Assembly: GCF_012221945.1 (NCBI RefSeq)
Contig: NZ_CP032549.1
Span: forward strand, 186,001 to 250,000
Origin: Glutamicibacter mishrai
GTDB lineage: Bacteria; Actinomycetota; Actinomycetes; Actinomycetales; Micrococcaceae
DNA length: 64,000 nucleotides
Direction: 5' to 3'
Part shown: in pieces, positions 10,037-20,336 of the stretch
Layout of the letters: the number at the start of each line of letters is the position of its first letter
Numbering within the stretch: the first letter of the stretch is position 1
Program-made: the position numbers and the translations under genes
The notes under the pieces: model-generated
What the model was told of the DNA's origin: nothing
What the model saw: only the letters and a program-made list of their open reading frames with translations
Databases searched by the model: none

Positions 10037-10852
10037 TCAGTCGGTGACGAGGTGATGCTCGAACCTGACAATATTAGCAAACTCTTCAGCGTCGAGGCTG
10101 GCTCCGCCAACCAACACGCCGTCAACGTCACGCTCGCGCATGATCGCCGCTGCGTTTGCTGCCTTAACACTACCGCCATAGAGCAACTGGGTCTTCTCGG
10201 CAATCTCTTCGCCAAAGCGCTCAGCCAGTGCACCGCGAATTGCTGCGCACATTTCCTGAGCATCTGCCGGACCTGCAACTTCACCGGTTCCAATGGCCCA
10301 CACTGGTTCGTAGGCGATAACCAGGTTTTCAGCCTGCTCAGCGCTCACGCCTTCCAGCGATTCAGCCAACTGGTTCAAGGTGAAGGCAACATGCTCGCCA
10401 GCCTTGCGGACCTCCAGGCCTTCGCCAACGCAAAGCATTGGAGTCACCTCGTGGCGGTATGCGGCGGCCAGCTTGGCTGCGATCACATCGTTGGTTTCGT
10501 TGTGGTACTCGCGGCGTTCCGAGTGGCCCACCAGTACGTAGGAGCAACCCAGCTTCTTCAGGAACTGGCCGGAAATTTCACCGGTGTAGGCTCCTGAATC
10601 CTGTGCCGACAGATCCTGGGCGCCGTAAACGACCTCCAGCTTGTCGCCCAGAACCAGGGTCTGCACGCCACGGATATCCGTGAATGGCGGGAAGACAGCT
10701 ACCTCAGCACGATCGTAGTTGTGCTCGTGGTCCTTGAGGGTCCACGCCAGCTTCTGGACAAGGGTGATGCCCTGGACGTGGTCCATGTTCATCTTCCAGT
10801 TGCCAGCGATCAGTGGCTGGCGCACGTAGGCGCCGTTCTGCGAAATAGTCAT
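10037..10852 (-). CDS. tpiA: Triosephosphate isomerase
   Basis: This enzyme interconverts dihydroxyacetone phosphate and glyceraldehyde-3-phosphate. The 271-residue TIM barrel has all catalytic residues: K20 in AGNWKMN, H110 in LVGHSERRE and E182 in [11 protein letters not shown], with the phosphate-binding YGGSVK loop. The ATG is 3 bases after the pgk stop, with GGAAGG 7 bases upstream, so it is co-transcribed and probably translationally coupled with pgk. Confidence 0.97.
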   Translation of the reverse strand: MTISQNGAYVRQPLIAGNWKMNMDHVQGITLVQKLAWTLKDHEHNYDRAEVAVFPPFTDIRGVQTLVLGDKLEVVYGAQDLSAQDSGAYTGEISGQFLKKLGCSYVLVGHSERREYHNETNDVIAAKLAAAYRHEVTPMLCVGEGLEVRKAGEHVAFTLNQLAESLEGVSAEQAENLVIAYEPVWAIGTGEVAGPADAQEMCAAIRGALAERFGEEIAEKTQLLYGGSVKAANAAAIMRERDVDGVLVGGASLDAEEFANIVRFEHHLVTD

Positions 10853-10855
10853 TTC

Positions 10856-12085
10856 CTAGCCTTCCAATGCGGCAACGCCCGGCAGGGTCTTGCCTTCGAG
10901 GTACTCCAATGAAGCTCCGCCACCGGTGGATATATGACCGAAGTCCTCCTCCGAGAAGCCCAATGCGCGGACAGCTGCGGCTGAATCGCCACCGCCGACG
11001 ACGCTGAATGCTTCAGAGTTAGCCAATGCCTGCGCTACGGTGCGGGTGCCTTCCGCGAACGCCGGAATCTCGAATACGCCCATCGGGCCGTTCCAGAATA
11101 CGGTGTTGGCGCTGGTGATGTAGCTTGCGAACTGCTCCGCCGACTTCGGTCCGATATCCAAACCCAGCCCGGTGGAGCCGAAACTTGCTTCCTCGATCTT
11201 GTCTGCTGGCAGAATCTCATGCGCCGAGTCGGCGCCGAACTTCTCAGCGACAACGACGTCAACAGGAACGATGATCTCGCAACCCAGCTGCTCGGCACGC
11301 TTGAGGTATTCCTGGCAGGTAGCGATCTGGTCTTCCTCCAGCAGCGAGCCGCCAATGGCGTAGCCCTGTGCCTTCAGGAAGGTGAACGCCATGCCGCCGC
11401 CGATCAAGAGCTGATCGGCCTTGCCCAGCAGGTTGTCGATGACTGCAAGCTTGTCCGAAACCTTGGAGCCTCCGAGCACCACAACGTATGGGCGCTTAGG
11501 GGCTTCGGTCAGGGTCTTCAGGACCTTGACCTCGGTTGCGACCAGGTCACCCTGGTAGCTAGGGAGCAAGCTGGCAATGTCGTAGACGGAAGCGTGCTTG
11601 CGGTGCACGGCGCCAAAAGCGTCGTTCACGTAAGCGCCGTTTTCGCCGGTCAGTGCCGCAAGTTCGTTGGCGAACTCTTCGCGTTCTGCGTCGACCTTGG
11701 AGGTTTCGCGAGCATCGAAGCGAACGTTTTCCAGAACCAGCACGGAGCCTTCGGCCAAGTCTGCCGCGGCCTTGCGAGCGGATTCGCCCACAACATCCTC
11801 GGCGACTGTTACGTCAAAGTCTGCAAGTTCGTTCAAGCGCTGTGCTGCAGGTGCGATCGAGTACTTCGCATCAACCTGCCCCTTAGGGCGGCCCAGGTGC
11901 GCCATCACGATGACTTTTGCACCCGCTTCAACCAGCTTGGAGATGACCGGCAAGGATGCGCGTACGCGGCCGTCATCGGTCACAGTTGCACCGTCGAGCG
12001 GCACGTTCAGGTCGCTTCGGACCAGAACGTGCCGTCCGCGGACACCGTTGTCAGCGATCAATTCGTCAATAGTGTGAGAAGACAT
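10856..12085 (-). CDS. pgk: Phosphoglycerate kinase
   Basis: This enzyme transfers phosphate from 1,3-bisphosphoglycerate to ADP in glycolysis. The 409-residue length is typical. Substrate-binding RSDLNVPLD and HLGRPKG lie in the N-domain, and [19 protein letters not shown] and [11 protein letters not shown] (nucleotide site) in the C-domain. The start is ATG at 12085 with a weak purine-rich leader (CTAGAGAT). It follows gap by 16 bases and leads into tpiA. Confidence 0.97.
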   Translation of the reverse strand: MSSHTIDELIADNGVRGRHVLVRSDLNVPLDGATVTDDGRVRASLPVISKLVEAGAKVIVMAHLGRPKGQVDAKYSIAPAAQRLNELADFDVTVAEDVVGESARKAAADLAEGSVLVLENVRFDARETSKVDAEREEFANELAALTGENGAYVNDAFGAVHRKHASVYDIASLLPSYQGDLVATEVKVLKTLTEAPKRPYVVVLGGSKVSDKLAVIDNLLGKADQLLIGGGMAFTFLKAQGYAIGGSLLEEDQIATCQEYLKRAEQLGCEIIVPVDVVVAEKFGADSAHEILPADKIEEASFGSTGLGLDIGPKSAEQFASYITSANTVFWNGPMGVFEIPAFAEGTRTVAQALANSEAFSVVGGGDSAAAVRALGFSEEDFGHISTGGGASLEYLEGKTLPGVAALEG

Positions 12086-12101
12086 ATCTCTAGGTTATCG
12101 A

Positions 12102-13233
<1,132 letters not shown>

Positions 13234-13292
13234 CACACTTGAAACATACTACGCTATTTTGGCGCAGAATGTGAGCTAACTTACCAGATTAA

Positions 13293-13922
13293 TTATTTAC
13301 CTGGAACGATTAGCGATGCTGCGCCGTTGCGGGCAGCTTCGAAACGTGCCTGAACGTCTGCCCAGTTCACGATGTTCCAGAAAGCCTTGACGTAGTCAGC
13401 CTTCACGTTGACGTAATCCAGGTAGAAAGCGTGCTCCCACATATCCAGCATCAGCAGTGGGGTGGTTGCTACTGGAACGTTGCCCTGCTGATCGTACAGC
13501 TGCTCGATGACCAGCTGGCCGCCAAGTGCGTCGTATGCCAGCACAGCCCAGCCGGAGCCCTGCAGGCTCATTGCTGCTGCGGTGAAGTGGCCGCGGAAGC
13601 CATCGAAGGAACCGAAGAACTCGTCGATTGCTGCAGCCAGCTCGCCCTCAGGCTTGTCGCCGCCTTCTGGGGACAGGTTGTTCCAGAAGATCGAGTGGTT
13701 GGTGTGACCACCCAAGTGGAATGCCAAGTCCTTGGACAGCTTCGGGATGTTACCGAATTCGCCCTTTTCGCGTGCTTCGGCCAGCTGCTCCAGTGCCGAG
13801 TTTGCGCCAGCAACGTAGGTTGCGTGGTGCTTGGAGTGGTGCAGCTCCATGATGCGAGCCGAGATGTTTGGCTCGAGAGCAGCGTAGTCGTACTGCAGTT
13901 CTGGCAGCGAATATACAGCCAT
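13293..13922 (-). CDS. sodA: Superoxide dismutase (Fe/Mn family)
   Basis: This enzyme dismutates superoxide in the cytoplasm. From the ATG at 13922 (GAGGAG just upstream) the product has 209 residues and begins with the family start AVYSLPEL. The four metal ligands are visible: H28 (ELHHSKHH), H76 (GHTNHSIFW), and D160 and H164 ([14 protein letters not shown]). Whether it uses Mn or Fe cannot be decided here, though Mn is common in relatives. It lies between whiA (61 bases upstream) and gap. A short imperfect hairpin at 13956-13974 may separate it from whiA. Confidence 0.95.
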   Translation of the reverse strand: MAVYSLPELQYDYAALEPNISARIMELHHSKHHATYVAGANSALEQLAEAREKGEFGNIPKLSKDLAFHLGGHTNHSIFWNNLSPEGGDKPEGELAAAIDEFFGSFDGFRGHFTAAAMSLQGSGWAVLAYDALGGQLVIEQLYDQQGNVPVATTPLLMLDMWEHAFYLDYVNVKADYVKAFWNIVNWADVQARFEAARNGAASLIVPGK

Positions 13923-13983
13923 GATTCTCCTCAATTTTCTCATTCGGATGAATCTCCGCGGGAGGGCTCCCACGGGGACATTT

Positions 13984-14964
13984 TTAGTGTTCCATTTCGT
14001 CTAGTGGAACGCTGGACTCCGTACCTGGTATTCCCAGATCACTGGCCTTCTTGTCAGCCATGGCCAACAGTCGACGAATACGGCCAGCTATGGCGTCCTT
14101 GGTCATTGGAGGTTCAGCCATGCGGCCGAGCTCATCCAAGGAGGCTTGCTTGTGTTCCAGGCGAAGCAACCCGGCATATCGCAAATGCTCGGGTACTTCA
14201 TCTCCCAGAATGGTCAGCGCACGCTCAACGCGGGCGCCGGCAGCGACCGCTGCCTGCGCGCTACGACGTAGGTTGGCGTCGTCAAAGTTCGCCAACCGGT
14301 TAGCCGTGGCACGCACCTCTTTGCGCATGCGGCGCTCTTCCCACACCATCAAGGCATCGTGAGCACCCATGCGGGTCAACAATTGCGCAATGGCGTCACC
14401 GTCGCGAATCACCACACGGTCAACGCCACGCACTTCGCGGGCCTTGACTGTCAGTCCCAGTCGGCGCGCAGCCCCGACCAGGGCTAATGCGGCTTCCGGG
14501 CCAGGGCAGGTAATTTCCAGCGCTGAACTTCGACCGGGCTCGGTCAAGGAACCGTGGGACAAGAAGGCGCCACGCCACACGGCTTCTGCGTCTGCAGTTG
14601 AACCGTTGACAATAACTGATGGCAGGCCTCGAACTGGTCGACCGCGCTGGTCAAGCAACCCAGTCTGCCGCGCGAGAACTTCACCGTCTTTTGCCACGCG
14701 GACGATGTATCGGCTGCCCTTGCGGATGCCAGAGCCGGAGACCATGACGATCTCGGCCTCGTGGCCATATAACTCGCCAATGGCAAGCTTCAGCCGACGG
14801 GCAGTCGCAGCCAGGTCCACCTCAGCTTCAATGACAATTCGCCCGGAGACTATGTGAAGTCCCCCGCTGAAGCGGAGCATCGTCGAAACCTCGGCCTTGC
14901 GGACCGACGGCTTGCGAATCTCAACCCGCGACAGCTCGTCTTTGACGGAAGCCGTCAATGCCAT
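13984..14964 (-). CDS. whiA: DNA-binding sporulation/cell-division regulator WhiA
   Basis: WhiA is a conserved DNA-binding protein: a sporulation regulator in Streptomyces and a cell-division/chromosome-segregation factor in other Gram-positives. The 326-residue product has an N-terminal degenerate LAGLIDADG-type domain (including [16 protein letters not shown] and [21 protein letters not shown]) and a C-terminal helix-turn-helix ([22 protein letters not shown]). AGGGAG precedes the ATG by 8 bases. It ends the uvrC-rapZ-yvcK-whiA run, a widely conserved neighbourhood. Confidence 0.95.
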   Translation of the reverse strand: MALTASVKDELSRVEIRKPSVRKAEVSTMLRFSGGLHIVSGRIVIEAEVDLAATARRLKLAIGELYGHEAEIVMVSGSGIRKGSRYIVRVAKDGEVLARQTGLLDQRGRPVRGLPSVIVNGSTADAEAVWRGAFLSHGSLTEPGRSSALEITCPGPEAALALVGAARRLGLTVKAREVRGVDRVVIRDGDAIAQLLTRMGAHDALMVWEERRMRKEVRATANRLANFDDANLRRSAQAAVAAGARVERALTILGDEVPEHLRYAGLLRLEHKQASLDELGRMAEPPMTKDAIAGRIRRLLAMADKKASDLGIPGTESSVPLDEMEH

Positions 14965-14991
14965 GAATCAAACTCCCTTACTTGGATCTTC

Positions 14992-16014
14992 CTAAGATCC
15001 GATCGCGGTAAACACCTCATGATAGGCCGCCGCTAGTCGCAACGGGTCGTGCACTGCACGACCGTCAGATACTCCTACTGTACTAAAAAAGACACGTGCG
15101 CCGAGTTTTTGCGCTGCCAGCTCAAATCTCTGGCGATTGTGGACCTTGGACTCATCGGCAATGATCGCGTCAAAAGTCACCTCAGGGGCGTACCGCCCGA
15201 GCACTTCCAAATGGGCAGCCGCGTCCATTCCGGTGGTTTCGTCCGTATCCATCGACAAGTTCATCGTCAGCAACTTCTTGGCTGTGGTCGAAGCGATGGC
15301 CTGGCGCATATCGGGCAGCAGCAAATGCGGAAGCACCGAGGTGTACCAGGACCCCGGGCCGAGAATGACCCAATCGGCCAGCTCAATGGACTCCAGCGCT
15401 TCAGGACAGGCGGGCGCATCGGAAGGCTCCAGATGGACGTTCGTGACCAGTCCCCCGGCACCGGCGCGCGCCAATCTCGCCTGGCCGTCGATGCGCCGGC
15501 GCACCAGCGCATCGCTCTCATCGGATTCGAGAACCTCGCCATGGATCGACAACGGGACGGTGCTCATCGGCAGGACCTGGCCTCTGGCACCCAACAGGGC
15601 TCCAGCCCAGCGCAGGCCAGCGACTGGATTATCCAGCAACTCCCAGAGAGCCAGGATCAGCAGGTTTCCGACGGCGTGGCCGTTCAGGGGCTCTTCCTGA
15701 TTCGCGTCCGACTCGAAACGATGCTGCATGACATCGCGCCACGTGCGGCCCCAGTCGTTGTCGTCGCACAGGGCAGCCAGTGCCATGCGCAAGTCGCCTG
15801 GAGGCAGGACGTCGAATGATCCACGCAGGCGGCCTGAGCTGCCGCCATCGTCTGCGACCGTGACCACAGCGGTCAGGTCAGTGGTCAGCCGGCGCAGCGC
15901 CGAAAGGGATGAGTAGAGGCCGTGTCCGCCTCCGAGTGCGACGACCGACGGGTTGCGCTGGTCGTTGCCTCGGGATAGCCCTTGTATTGAAATTGGACCT
16001 GTTGAAAAGGCCAT
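14992..16014 (-). CDS. YvcK/CofD-like gluconeogenesis factor (UDP-sugar binding)
   Basis: Relatives (B. subtilis YvcK, mycobacterial CuvA) bind UDP-sugars and affect cell-wall synthesis and growth on gluconeogenic carbon; they are related to the CofD 2-phospho-L-lactate transferase fold. The 340-residue product shows the signature VVALGGGHGLYSSLSALRR, then VTVADDGGSSGRLR and LPPGDLRMAL, and WVILGPGSWYTSVLPHL in the C-terminal half. It starts 5 bases after the rapZ stop. A phosphotransferase role is not expected. Confidence 0.9.
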   Translation of the reverse strand: MAFSTGPISIQGLSRGNDQRNPSVVALGGGHGLYSSLSALRRLTTDLTAVVTVADDGGSSGRLRGSFDVLPPGDLRMALAALCDDNDWGRTWRDVMQHRFESDANQEEPLNGHAVGNLLILALWELLDNPVAGLRWAGALLGARGQVLPMSTVPLSIHGEVLESDESDALVRRRIDGQARLARAGAGGLVTNVHLEPSDAPACPEALESIELADWVILGPGSWYTSVLPHLLLPDMRQAIASTTAKKLLTMNLSMDTDETTGMDAAAHLEVLGRYAPEVTFDAIIADESKVHNRQRFELAAQKLGARVFFSTVGVSDGRAVHDPLRLAAAYHEVFTAIGS

Positions 16015-16019
16015 ATCGG

Positions 16020-16913
16020 TTACTCGCGTCCCAAGTCGCGGTGGCTGATGCTCACGCGGACATTAGGGAACTGTGCCAGCCGACGACCCAATTCGATGGT
16101 CGTTGCCACGGAGCGGTGCTTGCCGCCGGTGCAACCCACAGCGATGGTGGCGTAATGCTTGTTTTCTCGGCGGTAGCCTTCAAACACCGGTTCCAGGGCC
16201 TTGAGATAATTCTCGATGAAGTCGCGGGTGCCTTCCTGGCTCAGCACGTAGTCCGAGACTTCCTTGTCCTTGCCCGTTTGAGGGCGCAGCTCGGGGACCC
16301 AGTGCGGGTTGGGGATGAAGCGAACATCCGCCACGTAGTTGGCGTCGGTTGGCAGGCCATATTTGAAGCCGAAGCTCATGACATTGATCCGGAGGATGAC
16401 CGGACCGGATTCGCTGAACAGCTCGTTGACCGCACGCGCCAGATCATGAACCGACATCGACGACGAATCGAGGATGATCTCAGCGGCTTCACGAAGCTGC
16501 TCGGTAATGCCACGTTCCCGGGTGATCCCGTCAACGATGCGCCCGTCGCCCTGCAACGGGTGCGGACGCCGACCCTGTTCGAAACGTCGGATCAGGACTT
16601 CATCGCTCGCGTTGAGGTAAACCAGACGGAACTTGACGCCGCTGGACGTCAGGTGGGCCAGCGCATCACGAATCTCCGGGAACATTTCCTTCGAACGCAC
16701 GTCCATAACGACAGCCATCTTCGGAATGGATCCCTGCGACCGGCTCATCATCTCGGTCAGCGGTCCCAGCATGGCTGGTGGCAGGTTCTCCACCACGTAC
16801 CACCCCTGGTCTTCCAAAGCGTGCGCGACCGTAGTACGACCGGCACCTGACATGCCGGTTACGATCACGAGTTCAGACTCAGGCGGTTTTACAGCTTCAT
16901 ACTCAGCGGTCAT
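16020..16913 (-). CDS. rapZ: RapZ/YvcJ-family P-loop nucleotide-binding protein
   Basis: This family binds nucleotides; in E. coli RapZ is an RNase adapter controlling glmS mRNA, and in Gram-positives YvcJ binds GTP. The 297-residue protein has an N-terminal P-loop VTGMSGAGRTT (residues 18-28), in which arginine replaces the usual lysine, and a C-terminal domain with ITVxR-like NVMSFGFKYGLP, DVRFIPNPHWVPELR and IAVGCTGGKHRSV. It lies between uvrC and the YvcK-like gene. Transfer of the E. coli RNA role to this organism is not supported by sequence. Confidence 0.92.
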   Translation of the reverse strand: MTAEYEAVKPPESELVIVTGMSGAGRTTVAHALEDQGWYVVENLPPAMLGPLTEMMSRSQGSIPKMAVVMDVRSKEMFPEIRDALAHLTSSGVKFRLVYLNASDEVLIRRFEQGRRPHPLQGDGRIVDGITRERGITEQLREAAEIILDSSSMSVHDLARAVNELFSESGPVILRINVMSFGFKYGLPTDANYVADVRFIPNPHWVPELRPQTGKDKEVSDYVLSQEGTRDFIENYLKALEPVFEGYRRENKHYATIAVGCTGGKHRSVATTIELGRRLAQFPNVRVSISHRDLGRE

Positions 16914-16922
16914 ATTCCAAGG

Positions 16923-18869
16923 CTAGTCGACGATTTCGCCTGTCGTCATATTCACGCCAGAAAGTGAAGCATCTTCAAGGTTTTCTTTGATGATCGCAGC
17001 CAGCTTCTCGCCGATGCCTGGAACTTGGACAAGCTCCTCGATGCTGGCGGCGCGAATCTTTTTCATGGATCCAAAATGCTTGCGCAGAGCGGCTTGCTTT
17101 GCTTTGCCTAGCCCCGGCACGGCATCCAGCTCGGAGGAGATCATCGACTTGGCACGCTTCTCGCGGTGGAAAGTAATCGCGAAGCGGTGGGCCTCATCGC
17201 GAAGCCGCTGCACAAGGTACAAAGAAGCCGAGGCTCGCGGGAGGATGACCGGGAACGGATCGTCCGGAAGCCAGAGCTCTTCCAGTCGCTTGGCCAGGCC
17301 AACCACCGGAATGTCGTCAATCCCTAGATCGTCCATGGCCTTCTGGGCCGCGGCTACCTGTGGCGGGCCGCCATCAACAATGACCAAAGATGGCGGATAG
17401 GAGAATTTCTTCTTCTCCACTTCGCCAGATACGCCATCCTCTATCGCGCCGGTAGCGAAGGCCGACGGGTCGACCTTCTCTTTGAGGTACCGGCTGAACC
17501 GCCGATAGATGACGTCGTACATGCTGGCGGTATCATCGCGAGCTGCATCGCCGGTAATGGAGAACTTCCGGTACTCGCTCTTTTTCGGCAGCCCGTCTTC
17601 GAAGACCACCATCGAGGCCACAACGTTGGTTCCCTGGGTATGCGAAGCGTCATAGCACTCGATGCGCAGCAAGGCTTGTTCTGCGCCAAGGGCTTCTTGC
17701 AGCTCCTGCATGGCCAGGGAACGAGTAGTAATGTCTCCGGCGCGCTTGGACTTGTGCAGGCGCAGGGCTTGTTCGGCGTTTTCCTTAACCGTGCCGGCCA
17801 GGGCCGCCTTGTCACCACGTTGCGCAACACGGAGCGATACTTTCGATCCGCGCAATTCCGAAAGCCAGGTGGTGACATCGTTGATGTCCTCAGGCAGTGC
17901 TGGAACCAGGATCTCGCGAGGAATCCGGTCGGCATGGTCGGCGTAGATCTGTGTCAGAAGCTGCTCGACGAATTCAGCGTCCGATGCATCGGCGACTTTT
18001 TCAACAACCCATCCGCGCTGTGAACGAATGCGGCCGTCGCGCACGTGGAATACCTGCACGGCAGCTTCGAGCTCGTCGCCATGGACACCGAAGATATCGG
18101 CTTCAGTTCGATCGTCGAGCACCACAGCATTGCGCTCGAATACCCGATTCAGCGCTGCGATATCGTCACGGTAGCGCGCCGCCTGCTCGTATTCGAGTTC
18201 GGCAACCGCGTCCTGCATTTTGACGGTAAGCGCTTTGGTGAATTTAGTGGCTTCACCGCTCATGAACGTGCAGAGGTCATCGGCAAGCTGGCGATGGTCC
18301 TCTTCGCTAATCCGCCCAACACAAGGCGCAGAGCATTTGTCGATATAGCCAAGCAGGCAGGGGCGGCCTGAAGCTTCGGCTCGTTTGAACACCCCGGGCG
18401 CGCAACTTCGGACCGGGAATACTCGCAACAGGGTATCCAGGGTTTCGCGAATGGCCTTGGCCGGGTAGAACGGGCCGAAGTACTTGACGCCTTTGCGCTT
18501 ATCACCACGCATCACCAATGCACGTGGGTACTTCTCATTCAGCGTCACGGCAAGATACGGGTAGGTCTTGTCATCACGGAAAACGATGTTGAATCGAGGG
18601 TTATATTCCTTGATCCAAACGAATTCCAGCTGAAGTGCCTCCAGCTCCGAACCGACAACGGTCCATTCGACGCTGCCTGCGGTGAAGACCATGGCCCGCG
18701 TTTTCGGGGTTAGCCGGTCCGGGTTGGCGAAGTACGAGGTAAGTCGATTCCGAAGCACCTTGGCTTTGCCAACATAAATCACGCGGCCATGCTCGTCGCG
18801 GAAACGGTACACACCGGGCTTGGTTGGAATATCCGAGGTTTTCGGACGGTAGCTTGCTGGATCAGCCAT
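16923..18869 (-). CDS. uvrC: Excinuclease ABC subunit C
   Basis: UvrC makes both incisions around a lesion held by UvrB. The 648-residue protein has the N-terminal GIY-YIG nuclease (PGVYRFRDEHGRVIYVGKA), the cysteine segment CAPGVFKRAEASGRPCL, a UvrB-binding UVR motif (VKMQDAVAELEYEQAARYR), the RNase H-like endonuclease half (CYDASHTQGTNVVASMVVF, IVDGGPPQV) and C-terminal helix-hairpin-helix repeats (LDAVPGLGKAKQAALRKHFG, LVQVPGIGEKLA). It starts 3 bases after plsC and precedes rapZ by 9 bases. Confidence 0.97.
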   Translation of the reverse strand: MADPASYRPKTSDIPTKPGVYRFRDEHGRVIYVGKAKVLRNRLTSYFANPDRLTPKTRAMVFTAGSVEWTVVGSELEALQLEFVWIKEYNPRFNIVFRDDKTYPYLAVTLNEKYPRALVMRGDKRKGVKYFGPFYPAKAIRETLDTLLRVFPVRSCAPGVFKRAEASGRPCLLGYIDKCSAPCVGRISEEDHRQLADDLCTFMSGEATKFTKALTVKMQDAVAELEYEQAARYRDDIAALNRVFERNAVVLDDRTEADIFGVHGDELEAAVQVFHVRDGRIRSQRGWVVEKVADASDAEFVEQLLTQIYADHADRIPREILVPALPEDINDVTTWLSELRGSKVSLRVAQRGDKAALAGTVKENAEQALRLHKSKRAGDITTRSLAMQELQEALGAEQALLRIECYDASHTQGTNVVASMVVFEDGLPKKSEYRKFSITGDAARDDTASMYDVIYRRFSRYLKEKVDPSAFATGAIEDGVSGEVEKKKFSYPPSLVIVDGGPPQVAAAQKAMDDLGIDDIPVVGLAKRLEELWLPDDPFPVILPRASASLYLVQRLRDEAHRFAITFHREKRAKSMISSELDAVPGLGKAKQAALRKHFGSMKKIRAASIEELVQVPGIGEKLAAIIKENLEDASLSGVNMTTGEIVD

Positions 18870-18872
18870 AGA

Positions 18873-19544
18873 TTATTTCGCGTCTGGAGGTAACTGATTG
18901 TATGAGTCGACGCGTTCCTGGCCTGACAGTTCAGCAATAGCATCCACAATACGATCCGTCGCTTGACGGCGTTGCGGCAGTGGATGTTTGCGGCCCAGCT
19001 GGTCGAATTGCAGCGGCTCACCATAATGGATGTGGAATTTGGCTGGCTTGAAGCCCTTCGAACCTGCTGGCTGCAACTTCTCGGTGCCGATCAGGCCCAC
19101 CGGCACCACAGGTACGCCCGTGGTCAACGCAAGCCAACCTACACCGGTTCGGCCTCGATACAGCTTTCCATCGCGTGAACGCGTGCCTTCGGGGTAAATC
19201 CCGATACCGCTGCCATCTTCGATGATGTCCACCAGAGAATCGAGAGCCGCCACTGAGGCAGCCTGCTCTCCACGCTGCACCGGAATCGATCCAACTGATT
19301 CGAAAAATGTCTTCATCAGTTTTCCCTTGACGCCGGGCGTGGTGAAATACTCCGCTTTCGCGAAGAAGGCAACGTCACGAGGGGTCAAGGCCTGGATGAT
19401 GAGCGAGTCGAAAAAAGAAAGGTGGTTCGATGCGACGATGAACCCGCCCTCTTTGGGCACATTTTCCAGACCGGTAACCTCGGCACGGCAAACGCCATGG
19501 ATAACACCGCGAATCGAAGCGCGGGTCATGGTGTAGATGCTCAT
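18873..19544 (-). CDS. plsC: 1-acyl-sn-glycerol-3-phosphate acyltransferase (PlsC-like)
   Basis: Members acylate lysophosphatidic acid to phosphatidic acid at the membrane. The 223-residue product has the HX4D catalytic pair H41 and D46 (VASNHLSFFDSL), the substrate-binding GIYPEGTRSRDGKLYRG and a VPVVPVGLIG block. Its ATG directly abuts the HAD gene stop, so the two are co-translated. Exact acyl-acceptor specificity is inferred from the family. Its place inside the uvrC operon is typical of the relatives of this genus as far as I know. Confidence 0.88.
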   Translation of the reverse strand: MSIYTMTRASIRGVIHGVCRAEVTGLENVPKEGGFIVASNHLSFFDSLIIQALTPRDVAFFAKAEYFTTPGVKGKLMKTFFESVGSIPVQRGEQAASVAALDSLVDIIEDGSGIGIYPEGTRSRDGKLYRGRTGVGWLALTTGVPVVPVGLIGTEKLQPAGSKGFKPAKFHIHYGEPLQFDQLGRKHPLPQRRQATDRIVDAIAELSGQERVDSYNQLPPDAK

Positions 19545-20255
19545 TTATTCTGCACCTTCCTGCATGACGCTTGCTTCGATTTCTATTGAACTGGCAGCCC
19601 GCTCGCCCAGGAGCGCTTGCGCTAGTTCTTTGACATTGTCTACTTGCCGGTCGGCCTTGGACAGCTCATCGCCCTGGGCGAATCCCCAAGCCACGCCGAT
19701 GGAAGCGACGGAATTCTCGCGGGCCGCATCCAAGTCGTAGTACCGGTCCCCCACGACAACGCTGGATTTCGCATCCAAGCTTGCGTGGGACAAAGCTTCG
19801 GCGACAATGTGCGTTTTGCTTGAACCCATAGCTCCATGCTCGCCGGCATTTCCATGAATCGCATCCAAATGCTCGGTCAGGCCTTTTCGGTCCAGGAGCA
19901 ATCGTGCGATGTCCACGGGTTTTGCCGTGGTGACGGCAACGTAGATATTTTCGCTGCGCAAAGCCTCTAATAGCGCGACGATGCCTGGGTAAATGCGCGA
20001 TTCATCCATACCCACTTCTTCATACCTGGCACGGTACGTCGCGATGATGGAATCAATGTTTTCGTCGGTAACGCCCTCTATGGTGCGAAGCCCCACTTGA
20101 AGCGGAGGACCCACTAGAGCTTCCACTCGTGCCTCGCCTGGATCCGAAAGACCGTGTGCCACGAGGGCGTGACGGATACCCGAAGTAATGGCACCTGCGG
20201 GATCCACGAGGGTCCCGTCAAGGTCGAAGAGCACGCTTGTTACCGACATATTCAC
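19545..20255 (-). CDS. HAD-superfamily phosphatase (Gph/phosphoglycolate phosphatase-like)
   Basis: The 236-residue product is a haloacid dehalogenase-type hydrolase. Motif I is LFDLDGTLVDP (D11, D13), motif II VAVTTAKP, with K146 (KTHIVAEAL) and motif IV VVVGDRYYDLDAA; a helical type-I cap lies between motifs I and II. The GTG at 20255 is preferred over the ATG two codons later because GGGAAG lies 8 bases before it. It heads the plsC-uvrC operon, 81 bases after uvrA. The substrate is unknown; phosphoglycolate or pyrophosphate-type monoesters are the family precedent. Confidence 0.82.
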   Translation of the reverse strand: MNMSVTSVLFDLDGTLVDPAGAITSGIRHALVAHGLSDPGEARVEALVGPPLQVGLRTIEGVTDENIDSIIATYRARYEEVGMDESRIYPGIVALLEALRSENIYVAVTTAKPVDIARLLLDRKGLTEHLDAIHGNAGEHGAMGSSKTHIVAEALSHASLDAKSSVVVGDRYYDLDAARENSVASIGVAWGFAQGDELSKADRQVDNVKELAQALLGERAASSIEIEASVMQEGAE

Positions 20256-20336
20256 TTAGCTATCTTCCCATGAAGCAGGCGCGGGTCAGGAATCCATGAC
20301 TGAAATGGCATATTTCCCCGATCCGCGCCGCTATTT

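Noticed and set aside
10052..10597. 181-codon plus-strand frame opposite tpiA
   Set aside because: Complement of a fully functional tpiA; no ribosome site or recognisable domain.
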